From assembly GCA_007858575.1 (NCBI GenBank), contig CP042279.1:6541001-6605000 (forward strand): 64,000 nucleotides of DNA, read 5' to 3'. The notes beneath the pieces were generated by a model. That model worked only from the letters and a program-made list of their open reading frames with translations, searched no databases and was not told where the DNA came from. Below are positions 18,970 through 28,815 of this stretch, piece by piece. The position numbers and the translations under genes are program-made. The stretch comes from Streptomyces sp. WAC08241 (GTDB lineage: Bacteria > Actinomycetota > Actinomycetes > Streptomycetales > Streptomycetaceae). Each line of letters opens with the position of its first letter. Positions within the stretch are counted from its first letter, which is position 1.

Positions 18970-20235
18970 ATGGTGAGTTTCTCGTACACGGCCGCGGACG
19001 AGGAGAAGAGCAGGGGCGTCCGGCGCATGAAGGCGCTGGCGACGTCCCTGCTGCTCCTCGTGGCGGTGGTCTACGCGCTTGCGACGTGGGCGCGGAACTC
19101 CGGGGCGGGAGCCTGGGCGGGGTACGTCGCCGCGGCGGCGGAGGCGGGCATGGTGGGCGCGCTCGCGGACTGGTTCGCGGTGACGGCCCTCTTCCGGCAC
19201 CCGTTGGGGCTGCCGATCCCGCACACGGCGATCATCCCGAAGAAGAAGGACCAGTTGGGCACGTCCCTCGGCGTCTTCGTCGGCGAGAACTTCCTGTCGG
19301 CGGACGTCGTACGGGGCAGGCTCACCGCGCTCGGCATCGGCGGCCGGCTCGGTGCCTGGCTGGCGGACCCGGCGCACGCCGACCGGGTGGTGGCGGAGCT
19401 CTCCACGGCCCTGCGGGGCGCGCTGACGGTGCTGCGGGACGCGGACGTGCAGGCGGTGGTGGGGAGGCGATCACCCGGCGGGCGGAGGCGGTGGAGATCG
19501 CGCCGCCCCTGGGCAAGACGCTGGAGAAGGTCGTCGACGACGGGGCGCACCGCCGGGCGGTGGACCTGATCTGCACCCGGGCCCACGACTGGCTGGTCAC
19601 CCACGGGGACTCGGTGATGGACGCGGTCCAGGGCGGGGCGCCGGGCTGGACGCCGCGCTTCGTGGACAAGCGGATCGGCGAGCGCGTCTACAAGGAACTG
19701 CTCCGCTTCGTCACGGAGATGCGGGACATGCCGGGGCACCCGGCGCGCGGGGCGATCGACCGCTTCCTGGCGGACTTCGCGGTCGAGCTCCAGTCGGACA
19801 CGGACACCCGGGTCCGCGTCGAGCGCCTGAAGTCCGACCTGCTGGCCCGCCCGGAGGTCCAGGACATCATCGCCTCGGCGTGGTCGTCGGTCCGCGCCCT
19901 GATCATCGCGGCGGCCGAGGACGACCACAGCCAGCTCCGCCTGCGCGCCCGCGCCTCCCTGATCTCCCTGGGCCGGCGCTCTCGACGGACGCCCGCCTGC
20001 GGGCCAAGGTCGACGGCTGGGCGGAGGACGCGGCGGCGTACGTCGTCACCACCTACCGCACCGAGATCACGTCCCTGATCACGGACACGGTCGCGAGCTG
20101 GGACGCCACCCAGACCTCCCGGAAGATCGAGGCGAACATCGGGCGCGACCTGCAGTTCATCCGGATCAACGGGACGGTGGTGGGGGCGCTGGCGGGGTTG
20201 TTGATCTATACGGTGAGCCACGGGTTGGGGGCTAG
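18970..20235 (+). CDS. DUF445 membrane protein
   Basis: About 422 residues. The N-terminus KALATSLLLLVAVVYALATW is a membrane helix, followed by AGYVAAAAEAGMVGALADWF and FRHPLGLPIPHTAIIPKKKD, which are the DUF445 signature. A long helical middle region follows and the C-terminus is a membrane anchor (GTVVGALAGLLIYTVSHGLG). Frame changes lie near 19463, 19975 and just before the TAG at 20233. It starts 16 bp after the ABC ATPase and may be in the same operon. Function unknown. Confidence 0.82.
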
Positions 20236-20323
20236 TCCCTGCGGGGCTCCACCGGTTCGGGGCCCGGGTCCGGGGGCCTGGGCCCCGGGCCCGTTTCCTC
20301 GGGCTCAGCCCCTGTGTGCGGTC

Positions 20324-20624
20324 TCAGCCCCTGTCGCGGGTGACGGCCCAGGAGGCGGCGGCGACGGCCCCGGCGACGGAGAAGACGGCGGGCCAGGCGC
20401 CGATCTTCTTCGCGAGCGGGTGCGACCCGGCGAACGCGGCGACGTAGGCGGACGTCAGCCCCACGGACGCCTTCGCCCCGCCCACCCGCTGCCACTCCCG
20501 GGCCGCCACCCCACCGGCCACGGCGAGCACGGCCCCACCGAGCGGCCGCTTCTTGGTCCACCGCGCGACGGCGTACCCGCCGACGAGTCCGGCGGCGGCG
20601 GTGAGGGGGAGGGATGCGGGGCAT
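20324..20624 (-). CDS. Small membrane protein, unknown function
   Basis: About 100 residues. After a frame change close to the ATG at 20624 it reads LPLTAAAGLVGGYAVARWTK, then LGGAVLAVAGGVAAREWQR, then TSAYVAAFAGSHPLAKKIGA and VFSVAGAVAAASWAVTRDRG. There are three hydrophobic stretches and a basic end. It is convergent with the DUF445 gene. Similar short proteins are common in Streptomyces; I know of no function. Confidence 0.6.
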
Positions 20625-20693
20625 GGCGGGGCCTTTCGGGTCGGTGGGTCGTCCTCCGAGCCTACGAGGTGCGGGCGGGGATCCTGCGCGGGG

Positions 20694-21701
20694 TCACGGT
20701 TCGACGGGAACGCGGGAGCCGCCGTGGGCTTCCCGGTCGGGCGAGGGCGAAGGCGCGTCAGGGGTGCGGGAGAGGCACCGGGCGCACAGCGTCTCGTCCC
20801 CGACGGGCCGGAACAGCATCGGCTGGACGTGGTCGCCGGAGCACTCGCGCGCGCCTTCGAGCCGTGGGGAGAGCCGGGGCTCGGACGGCCGGGGTCCGGA
20901 CGGCGATGACACGAGCTGGGGCAGGGCGCGGGGCGGTACATCCCGCAGCAGGTACCGGACCAGCCCGCCGGGCCGGTGTACGGGCGTTCCGGCACCGGGC
21001 AGGCCGCGCAGAACGTGCTCGTGGACGTCGGCGGAGGTGTGCCCGGCGTCGAGCCAGCGCGCGGCGAGGCGGGCGAGTTCGTCGCGCATGCCGGGCGGGA
21101 TGTGCCGGAGGACGGGGAGAGGAGCGGCAGCGCGCCGACGAGAGCGCGGGCCTCTTCCTGCCGGGGACCGGCGACGGGTGCGGCCTCGTCACCGGGCGCA
21201 TCGGCCGATTCGTCGGCCGCCGACGGAAGGTGGAGGTGTCCCCTACGGGGTCTTTCTCTGGATGACCGCCGGTCGACGGGGCCTCCGGAGCACCAACGGC
21301 CGGGACACCGACGGCTCGATTCCGCGGACTCGGCGCGACCTGCGGGGACACCGGGTCCTCGCAGGTGGGGAGGGGGTCCGGGCGAGGATCTTGGTGGCCT
21401 CGTCGGCGGTCAAGGGGCGCTGGAGACGAGCTGTTGGGTGATCCAGTGCCCACCGGCACCCTGGACCCGCCGCTCGTGCACGAACCCTCTTCCTTGAGCT
21501 GCCGCTTGGCACGCCCGAAGGCGCAGGCCCCGATCCGGGCACGCTCGGCGGTCCGGGAGAGCGATTCCCGGGCTCCCCGAGGAAGCGAGAGCTGCCAGGT
21601 GAGAAGGCGCACGGCGTCGGAGTTGAGGCGGGGTGCCGGATGATCTCGTGCGAGTACTGACCGAAGGCGCGGGAGGGCACGATAACGTTGCGGTAGATCA
21701 C
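20694..21701 (-). CDS. Helix-turn-helix DNA-binding protein, accessory type
   Basis: About 336 residues when several frame changes (near 21090-21630) are ignored. The N-terminus from GTG 21701 reads VIYRNVIVPSRAFGQYSHEI, then LNSDAVRLLTWQLSLPRGAR and ERARIGACAFGRAKRQLKEE, a winged-helix type DNA-binding region. A long Pro/Arg-rich middle follows. The C-terminal part reads RDELARLAARWLDAGHTSAD and LFRPVGDETLCARCLSRTPD. I remember this type as a common accessory Streptomyces HTH protein but cannot name its target. A TTGACA hexamer lies at 21791-21796 on the minus strand, about 90 bp upstream. Confidence 0.55.
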
Positions 21702-21812
21702 TGTGGGTCCTGTCCACTGGTGGTTCAGGCCCTCGCCGATGGTTGCAGCCGTCGACGGGGCCGTTTTACGCGACCGTACAGTACGCAGCGTGTCAAGTCG
21801 GGCACACCAAGT

Positions 21813-21838
21813 GAAGATCACCTATGTGGGTGATCTTC
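21813..21838. terminator. Hairpin downstream of trmO
   Basis: A 10-bp perfect stem (GAAGATCACC with GGTGATCTTC) and a six-base loop, 43 bp past the stop of the TrmO gene on the minus strand. It is A/T-richer than its surroundings. Confidence 0.6.
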
Positions 21839-21880
21839 TGATCCCGGCTACGACCTCCATTACGGCCTCCGCGCGTCTCC

Positions 21881-22364
21881 TCAACGCTCGGAAGCGTCCC
21901 GCCAGTACTCCGCCAGCATCTCGCCCGGCCACGCCGGCTGGGAGACGGGCCCACGGGGCAGCATCTCCTGGAACACGGCCACGAGATCGACGACCTGGGT
22001 CCCCTCGTCGGCGTCGAGGTCCGTGACGTGCAGGTCAAGCCCGTCGACCTTGAGCAGCCTCGGAAAGAGGTCGCGAGCCGGGCCGGGCGCCGGTGGTTGT
22101 GGTGCACGAAGGTCCCGGTGGCCGGCCAGGCGGGGTTGTCGCGGGACTGCGGGCGTGGAGGGCGACGTCGTCCGGGGAGCCGAGGTTGAAGAACCAGGTG
22201 ACCTGGAGGTGGGAGAACTCCTCGATGCCCCGCAGCGTCTCGACGGGGAACTCCGGGCGCAGGCGGATGATCGACTCCACGCCGCCCTTGAAGTCGTCGA
22301 GCTTTCCGGCGTGGCCTCCGACGACGTCGGCGATGACCGGGACCTCGATGAACTCTGTTGCCAC
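21881..22364 (-). CDS. TrmO/TsaA-family tRNA methyltransferase-like protein (UPF0066)
   Basis: About 161 residues. The N-terminal region reads ATEFIEVPVIADVVGGHAGK, then GVESIIRLRPEFPVETLRGI and IEEFSHLQVTWFFNLGSPDD. This is the UPF0066/TrmO beta-barrel pattern; characterised TrmO methylates N6 of t6A37 in tRNA-Thr. The domain continues in other frames (HNHRRPARLATSF, then DLHVTDLDADEGTQVVDLVA) and ends EYWRDASER. Frame changes lie at about 22060-22145. GTG 22364 is preceded by GAAGGACC. It may act on a small molecule instead, as the family is broad. Confidence 0.7.
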
Positions 22365-22393
22365 GGCTGGTCCTTCTTCCTTGGTCGGCGGCG

Positions 22394-23778
22394 TCAGATT
22401 ACTCGCTGGAGCACGGCCCGGGCCCGTGCGTCCACTTCGGAGGCGGAGGGGATGCCACGGTGGCGGAACGGCGACAGGACCGTGCGCATGGTGGCGGCCG
22501 CCTCCCGCGCCCTGCCGGACTGGACACCGTCCATGGCGTCCAGGGCACGGGACCACGTGCGGCAGGCGGCGTCGACGCTGCCCTGCCCGGCTTGGACCGT
22601 GCCCATGTAGCCGAGGGTGACGACGTGGGTCCTGCTGAAGGAACCGGTCTCGCGGCGGCGCACGCTGTCGCGGAAGTGGTGCAGGGCGCCGTCGAGATCG
22701 CCCAGGGCCCACAGGGTGCGGGCCGTCTCGTGCGCGAGGGACGCTTCTTGGAAGAACCAGACCCGCTTGGGTTCGTCATCGCCGGTCGAGGTCCGGTCGA
22801 GGTCGGCCTCGGCCTGACTGATCGCGGCAACGGCACTGCTCCGCCGACCGTCCAGGGCCAGGGCCCGCGCTCGTACGATCCCGATCAGAGCCCTTTCGCG
22901 TGGAGCGGCGCGGGCGTACCTCTCGCGCTCGACGGAGGCGGTGGCGAGGTCCAGCGCGGCCCTGGTGTGCCCGAGGTCCATGGCCTGGTGCGCCATCGCC
23001 CGCAGGACGTGTCCGGCGAGGGGGCGTCGTCGGCCTCGGCGGCCAGCTTGAGGGCGAGGGTGAAGTGGCGCCGGGCGGCCTCGTGTCGGGAGGCGTCGAA
23101 ACCCATCCACCCGGCCACGTACACCGCTTCGGCGGCGGCCGAGTACAGCGAGCGGCGCGCCTTCTCACCGCTGAAGGCCCCGCTGACGTACCTGGCGACG
23201 TCGTCGACGATGTACTGGTGGAGCGCGGTCCGGCCGTCGACGCCTCCGTGCCGCTGGTCGCGCCGGGAGAAGAACTCCGTCATCTCGCGCACGGCCCGCA
23301 CCTCGGTCTCGCCGACCCTGCGGCCCGGGCCCGTCACACGGGACCGCGCCCGCTCGGGGGCCTCGTCCCACCACGGCTCTCCGGGAAGGACGAGCCCTCC
23401 GACGGAGTAGGCGGCACCGGCGAGGAGTCGGCGGCGTTCGCGGTCCATGCTGTCTCTCCCCAGATCGACCAGAGTCGTCAGAGTGTCCGTGTCCCACTCG
23501 GAACCGGCGGCCACGTCCGGGATCTTCCCCGCGAGGCCGATCTCCGCGAGTGTCACAGGGCGCTTCAGCCGTCGCGACAGGGTTTCACGCAGGATGTCGC
23601 CCGCCCGCCCCCGGGGTTGGGTGCCGGAGATCCACATGGCGATGTGCGAGCGCTTGACGGTGAGGAGTTCGTCAGCCCCGACCTCCGCCGCCACGCGCAC
23701 CACGGCGGCGGCCAAAGCCGGTTGCGACTAGCCCGTCTCCGCGATCACCGCGGCCAGTTCATCATTCCTGCGCGCCAT
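22394..23778 (-). CDS. Regulator-like protein with helical repeats; in-frame amber at codon 17
   Basis: About 461 residues. The N-terminal 80 residues resemble Streptomyces XRE-like proteins (ELLTVKRSHIAMWISGTQPR and PVTLAEIGL). The rest is TPR-like helices (ARRHFTLALKLAAEADDAPL, GHVLRAMAHQAMDLGHTRAA, RTHVVTLGYMGTVQAGQGSV). From ATG 23778 the frame reads ARRNDELAAVIAETG and then meets TAG (23728-23730) before SQPALAAAVV. Homologues that I remember have Trp there, so TGG has become TAG. One indel-type frame change is near 23010. Translation might restart downstream, or the gene may be inactive. Confidence 0.65.
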
Positions 23779-24079
23779 GCTGCGCCCCTGTTCACAAGAG
23801 AACAATCTTTGACGGGTTTGACGGCGTCGAAGCCGGGACGGGGATGTCCGCCCGCCGCGAATCACGGTTCGCTGAGAGAACAAGAAAGCACCGATCAGCG
23901 ATGCCGGGAGGGCAGTTGGCGACTTTCAGCCACGAGGGTGACGAGGAGGGGTGGGGTGCGTCAGCCCTGTCTTCAGCGGCACTGGAACCGCGAACGGAAG
24001 CCCGTGCTTCTCAATCTCTGGATTCCCGAACGGCCTCTTCTGCAAGGCTAGTTGGCAAAGATGCGCGTGCAGGCGAAAA
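23779..24079. other. Intergenic region between divergent accessory genes
   Basis: About 300 bp with no supported gene. It holds the divergent promoter regions of the repeat-type regulator (minus) and the RsbW-like gene (plus). Base composition is lower in G+C than the flanks (for example around 23800-23830 and 23870-23890). No clear operator was found. Confidence 0.4.
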
Positions 24080-24525
24080 GTGGCACCTCCTGCGGAGGAC
24101 TCGGCGCCCGGGTCCGCCGCCTCTCACCCCACCGGGCACCCCGCCTACTCCCAGACCCTCCCGCGTGAACCACGGAGCGCCGCCGTCGCCCGCCGCCTGG
24201 TCCGCACGGCCCTGACCGTCTGGGGCTTGGATCCCCTGATCGAGGACGCCGCCCTCGTCATCACCGAACTGGTCTCCAACGCGGTCGACCATGGCCGCCT
24301 CCCGTCGATCCGAGTGATCGTCTCCAGGCCCTCCGCGAACGTGATCCGCCTGGGCGTGGTCGACCGCTCCAAGACCGTCCCCACCCTGAGGACGGATGCC
24401 GACGAGGACCGGACCCGCGGCCGAGGACTGCTCCTCGTCGACACGCTCACGGATCGCTGGGGCACGGAGCTGTACCGCTGGGGCAAGCAGGTCTGGGCCG
24501 AGCTGGGACAGGGGAGGCGGCGTGA
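24080..24525 (+). CDS. RsbW-like ATP-binding protein (HATPase_c)
   Basis: About 149 residues. It carries the GHKL ATPase signature: the N box in EDAALVITELVSNAVDHGRL and the G box in RTRGRGLLLVDTLTDRWG. Single-domain proteins of this type are anti-sigma factor kinases or regulators, very numerous in Streptomyces and often beside regulators like the one upstream. The start is uncertain; GTG 24080 is the best in-frame candidate. A missing G near 24512 would bring the stop to TGA 24523. The target sigma or anti-anti-sigma factor is unknown. Confidence 0.65.
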
Positions 24526-24693
24526 GCGAAAAGGGTTGCATGGTGCGCGAACCGTGGGAGCTGTCGTTCTCGGCGGGCCGGAGGAAGCAACCGGGCTTGC
24601 TGGCCCTTCACTCCGTTTTCTTTCCAGGCAAGGCGATTCTGATGAAGCACTCTGTCAGGTGTTGCAATTCTGCGGAGTCGGCGGACCCGTGTG
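24526..24693. other. Low-GC spacer before the HNH gene
   Basis: About 170 bp without a supported gene and clearly richer in A/T than the rest of the window (for example 24600-24670). It marks the edge of the HNH/Vsr segment. No terminator or promoter could be assigned. Confidence 0.4.
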
Positions 24694-25428
24694 TCAGGCG
24701 GCCGTATGCATCTCTTCGCGAAGGGAACTGGGCGTGCGCCAGGCTTTCCCCTCATGGTTTCTGTGGCACATGCGATGGCAGTTGGCGCACAGAAGCGCAA
24801 GATCCTCCAGCCGGGTCTCGCCAGGCCCGGAGATGTGAAGGGGAGTGATGTGGTGCACTTCGATGTAGTCGGCGCCGAGTGGACCGTAGGTGGCCCCGAA
24901 GTCGAAGGCGCACACCTCGCATTGAATGGGCTGGTTCAGCCTCCGGACCTGCCGGATCTTACGGTTGCGGAGGCCGCGGTCCCGTTCGCGGTGGAGAGCC
25001 AGGCGAATCAGTAGACGACCCTCTCGCGCACTCGATTCTCCGTCCTCACCGACTTCGTCCGGGTGGGCAGGGGCGCGGTGCAGTTCGCCGCTGGCAATTC
25101 CCGCGCGTAGAGCTTGGGCAGCAGCCAGCATTTCTGTCGGATGCTCCAAGAAGTCCGCGACGATCTCTCGAGTGGGACGGCCGCCCTTGGTTGCGCCTCC
25201 CGCATGATCGGGGTGAGCCGTGGCGATGTCCGTGGTTTTACGGCTGACGCTGTTCGGCGATCGGAACCGAAGATCGACGGCTGCCGCCCCGTGCAGAGGG
25301 AGCGAGCGAAGCAGATCGGACAGCTCGAGAACGCGCAAGTCGTTCTGCCGCAGCTCGCGCCAGTCGTTTTCCATGACGAGCGCACATGCAAGCATGAGCT
25401 CGTCGCGTACCCAGGAGATCTGTGCCAC
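24694..25428 (-). CDS. HNH endonuclease (restriction-type)
   Basis: 244 residues from GTG 25428, intact. The N-terminal domain (QISWVRDELMLACALVMEND, RELRQNDLRVLELSDLLRSL, SPNSVSRKTTDIATAHPDHA) is a specificity-type region seen in actinomycete HNH restriction endonucleases. The C-terminal HNH motif has CEVC, then DYIEVHHITPLHIS, then LALLCANCHRMCH, giving four zinc cysteines and the catalytic His. Codon use is less GC-biased than in neighbours, suggesting transfer. It is next to a vsr gene, as in other HNH-Vsr modules; no DNA methyltransferase is present. Confidence 0.82.
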   Translation of the reverse strand: MAQISWVRDELMLACALVMENDWRELRQNDLRVLELSDLLRSLPLHGAAAVDLRFRSPNSVSRKTTDIATAHPDHAGGATKGGRPTREIVADFLEHPTEMLAAAQALRAGIASGELHRAPAHPDEVGEDGESSAREGRLLIRLALHRERDRGLRNRKIRQVRRLNQPIQCEVCAFDFGATYGPLGADYIEVHHITPLHISGPGETRLEDLALLCANCHRMCHRNHEGKAWRTPSSLREEMHTAA

Positions 25429-25563
25429 GCGGTTGATCGTACAAGCGTTCCTCGCGTGTGGGGAGTTCTGAACCGTGGGGTGGTGCGTGGCGGGACTTTC
25501 GTGAGGAAAGGACTGTAGGTCGATTCCTCCAACCTCACCGGGGAACGACACAGGAATGCATCT

Positions 25564-26000
25564 TCACTTGCCGGCTTGGTTCTTCGAGTCCTGTGCCGGC
25601 GACTCTCCTCTTCCCTGAACCCGGCTGCCCTTCTTCCGGTCCACCGCCGCGCGCACCGTCGCCGAGATCTCCTCCGTCGACGCGTGTTCCCAGAACCGCA
25701 GGACCGTCCACCCCAGGGTTTCGAGATGCTCCGTCGTCTCGCGGTCGCGGGCCATGTTCTTGTCGAGCTTCGTGCGCCACCACTCGGCGTTGGACTTCGG
25801 CTGTGTCGCGTGCCGGGGCAGCCGTGCCAGAAGCAGCCGTCCAGGAATACGGCGACTCTGGCCGGGCCGAAGACGATGTCGATCGTGCGGCGGGGCATGC
25901 CCGGGACCGGGACGTTGACGCGGTAGCGCAGACCGGAGGCGTGCAGGAGTCGGCGGACCGCCAGCTCTTGAGAGGTGTCGCGGGAGCCCTGGCGGCTCAT
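25564..26000 (-). CDS. vsr: Very-short-patch repair endonuclease (Vsr)
   Basis: About 146 residues. Vsr nicks T:G mismatches made by deamination of 5-methylcytosine. Visible features are RRLLHASGLRYRVNVPVPGM, the catalytic Asp in RRTIDIVFGPARVAVFLDGC (Asp41), and FWHGC with a zinc Cys/His pattern. The last third (ETTEHLETLGWTVLRFWEHA) is in another frame after a change near 25780. It is adjacent to the HNH endonuclease on the same strand. A dcm-type methylase would normally accompany it but none is seen in this window. Confidence 0.87.
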
Positions 26001-26069
26001 GCGGGCCGAGACTGCGGGGAGGACGGAACGGCTTCGGTCACACCCGCATTCTGCCGGACCGCCCGGCGG

Positions 26070-27073
26070 TCACTCCGACCCGTGACACTTCCCGTACGTC
26101 TCCCCCGACCCGCACCAGCACTCCGCCCCCGCGCCGGCGGCCACGCGTGGCGCGGCCTCGGGCGGCCAGGGTGGTGGCGTACTGGGGAGGAGGTCCGCGT
26201 TCGAGGGGCGGGTGGACTCCGAGGCGGCGAAGGCTTCGTAGGAGGGGACCGTGGCGCGGACGATGCCCAGGTTGGGGGTGCCGGCGGTCGCCAGTTCGCG
26301 CAGGGACGCCTCGATGTCCGTCAGGTGTGCCTCGTACGTCGGGTACTCGGTCTCCAGCTCCGGGTACGACGCGAGGAGCTCGTCCAGTTCCCGTTCCGGC
26401 CAGTGGAGGACCGCGACCGGGAAGGGGCGGGAGAGGGCCGTGCGGTAGGTGCCCAGTTCGGAGCGGAGGCGGGCGATCTCGGCCTGGAGCTCCGCCGGGT
26501 CCTCCGAGCCCAGGGACCAGAGGCGCTTCGGGTCGTGCAGCTCGTCCAGCGGGACCGACCCCGTGTGCAGCCGGTCCGCCAGGGCGTCCCAGTCGTCGTG
26601 CGGCAGCGCCAGCATCCGGCGGACCCGGTGCCGGGTCGTGATCAGGGACCGGGTCGCGTGGGGAGGTCGTCCGGCGAGACCAGCAGGAGTCTCGCCGCTT
26701 CCGTCAGGGTCGACTCCGCCTCCTCCAGCTCGTCGTGGGCCTCCAGCGTCTCCGCCGCGATCTCCCACGGCGCCGCGTCCGACGGCCGGGCGCCCCGGAG
26801 GCCCTCGATGATCGCCCGGGCCTCGGCCTCGTGCCCGTACTCCCACAGGTTCGCCGCCTTCAGCGCCCTGATCAGGTGCGGGTCCGCCGGCTCGGACGAC
26901 AGGAGCTCGTCGTAGAGGGCCGTCGCGCCCGGGCGGTCGCCCGCCAGCTCCAGGTGGGCCGCCGCCCGGAGGCACAGGGGCTCCCGGTCGCCCGGGTACT
27001 GCGCGGCGGTGCGCAGCAGGCGCTCGGCTTCGGTGGTGTGGGCTGCAGGCGTGTCGGGGCGCATGCGTCCCAC
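26070..27073 (-). CDS. Tetratricopeptide protein with C-terminal SEC-C zinc motif
   Basis: About 335 residues. The N-terminal half has TPR-like helices (EAERLLRTAAQYPGDREPLC, GATALYDELLSSEPADPHLI, AIIEGLRGARPSDAAPWEIA). The C-terminal half, after a frame change near 26655, reads TRHRVRRMLALPHDDWDALA and ELQAEIARLRSELGTYRTAL. The protein ends in the SEC-C motif CWCGSGETYGKCHG, as in SecA C-termini. The start is ATG 27073 or 27064. The role is unknown. Confidence 0.78.
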
Positions 27074-27157
27074 CGTACTGCTGTACGGCCCCGGAGAGTT
27101 GGTGCGTCCGTGCTTGTCGTGTCCCGGGCGGGGAGGGGGACGTGCCGCCCTTCCGCT

Positions 27158-28701
27158 TCACCTGCGGGGTCCTTCCCTCGCCCCGCCATCCCTTCCGGGG
27201 GAGTGGTCGATCTCTTTCCGGGGTCCTGTCCCTCGCCAGTACGAGCGTCAGTCCCGCCCCCGTCAGGGCCAGCGCCGCCGACGCCGCCAGGGCTGCGTCC
27301 GGGCCCGCCGTCGTCAGGGCGAGCGTCAGGGCCACCCCGGCCGAGGAGCCGATGTAGCGGGCGGTGTTGTTGGCGCCCGAGCCCATCGCCGCCCGTTCCG
27401 GCGGTACGGAGTCGACCGCGAGGCGGGGAGCGCCGCGTTCAGGAGGCCGCTGCCCGCGCCCGCCACCAGCAGGCCCGGAGGAGGCGCCACGCGCCCGCGT
27501 GGTCCTCCAGTGACCCCAGGAACGTCAGTACGCCCGCCGCGGACAGGGCGAACCCCAGGGCCAACTGGTGCGCGGCCGAGAGCCGGGTCGCGAGGCGGCG
27601 GGTCTGGAGGGCCGTCACGAACGCCGTTCCCGACCAGAGGAGGAACAGCCAGGCCGTGTCCAGTGCCGACATTCCCGTGGTGGTCTGGAGCAGCGTGGGC
27701 ACCACGCTGAACAGGCCGATCACCGCCAGGCCCGTGAAGAGCGCCCCCAGCGTCGACGCCAGGAACGCGGGGCGCCGCAGCAGCGCCAGGTCGATCATGG
27801 GGTCCTTCCGCCGGGTCTCCACCACCGCGAACAGGGCCGTCAGGGCCGCCGAGGCCAGGAGCAGGAGGCCCACCCGGGGCGCAGCCAGCCGTCCCTGCCC
27901 AGGGTGAGCGCCGTGAGCAGGGCCGCCAGGGCCAGGCCGAGGGCGAGTGCTCCCGTGACGTCCGGGCGGGGTGTTGCGGCCGTGGCCGGGTCCGGCGTCC
28001 CGGTTCCGCCCCGGGCCGCCGCCGCTCCCGGCAGCCACCGCGCTCCCACCGCCGCCGCCGTCGGCCCCGGCAGCCACCGCGCTCCCACCGCCGCCGCCGT
28101 CGGCCCCGGCAGCCACCGCGCTCCCGCCGCCGCCGTCACCAGTGCCCCCATCCCGAGCGCTCCGTACGCCAGTCGCCAGTCCGCCAGGCCCAGCGCGCCC
28201 GCGAGGAGGGGGCCCAGGGCGATGCCGCCGCTCACCGACGCGCCCCAGACGCCCGTCGCCCTGATCCGGTCCCGGCCCGCCGGGTACGCGTGGGCGAGCA
28301 GGCCCAGGCTGCCCGCGAGGACGGCTGCGCTCGCCGCGCCCTGGGCGATCCGGGCCGCCGTGAAGGTGGCCGTGGAGCCCGCGAGGGCGCCGAGCGCGGT
28401 GGTGAGGCCGAGGGCGAGCGTGCCGAGGAGGAAGACCCGGCGCCGCCCGTACGCGTCGGCCAGGCCGCCGGCCAGGAGCAGGAGGGCGGCGAGGCCGAGC
28501 GGGGCGCCGTTGAGCAGCCAGGCCCGGGCGGAGGGCGGCGTTCCGAAGGCGGCCGCCACGGCGGGCAGGGTCGGCATCGGGGCCGTGTAGTTCATCAGCG
28601 CGACGGCGGTCGCGGTCGCCGTCACGGCGAGGACGGCCCCGGGCGCCCTTCCCGGGACGGGGCGGGGAGGAGGCCTGGGGCAAGGGTGTGCGGTGCGGCA
28701 C
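27158..28701 (-). CDS. MFS drug-type efflux transporter (DHA2-like)
   Basis: About 514 residues with many hydrophobic helices. Motif A appears as GGLADAYGRRRVFLLGTLAL and the antiporter motif region as GLLAHAYPAGRDRIRATGVW. Further helices are LASTLGALFTGLAVIGLFSV and NNTARYIGSSAGVALTLALT. Frame changes lie near 28650, 27880, 27475 and 27430. The end at TGA 27158 is inferred. The central loop carries a 13-residue repeat (ARWLPGPTAAAVG). It is divergent from an HxlR-type regulator with paired palindromes between them, so efflux is probably inducible. Confidence 0.78.
28032..28135. repeat. 39-bp in-frame tandem repeat inside the MFS gene
   Basis: Units at 28032-28070 and 28071-28109 are identical, and a third, diverging copy begins at 28110. 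In the gene each unit encodes a 13-residue block (ARWLPGPTAAAVG), predicted to sit in the loop between the two halves of the transporter. Being a multiple of three, copy-number changes would not break the frame. Confidence 0.85.
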
Positions 28702-28733
28702 GGGGCGTCCTCCACCTGTCGACGGATCGGTCG

Positions 28734-28793
28734 GTTCAGTGAACGAACTCAAGATGACGCACTCAAGGTAGCAGCTCGGTTCGTTCAATGAAC
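28734..28793. promoter_or_regulatory. Paired GTTCANTGAAC palindromes in the MFS/HxlR divergent promoter
   Basis: Two 11-bp palindromes, GTTCAGTGAAC (28734-28744) and GTTCAATGAAC (28783-28793), lie between the divergently transcribed transporter and HxlR genes, 49 bp apart. They are probable operators of the HxlR-like regulator. The second overlaps the likely leader of the regulator gene, allowing autoregulation. Confidence 0.75.
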
Positions 28794-28815
28794 CCGCTTC
28801 GGTACGATGGATCCC

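Noticed and set aside
20236..20300. GC-rich hairpin after the DUF445 gene as a named regulatory RNA
   Set aside because: Repeated GGGCCC blocks give several alternative foldings and there is no consensus match; at most a generic terminator.
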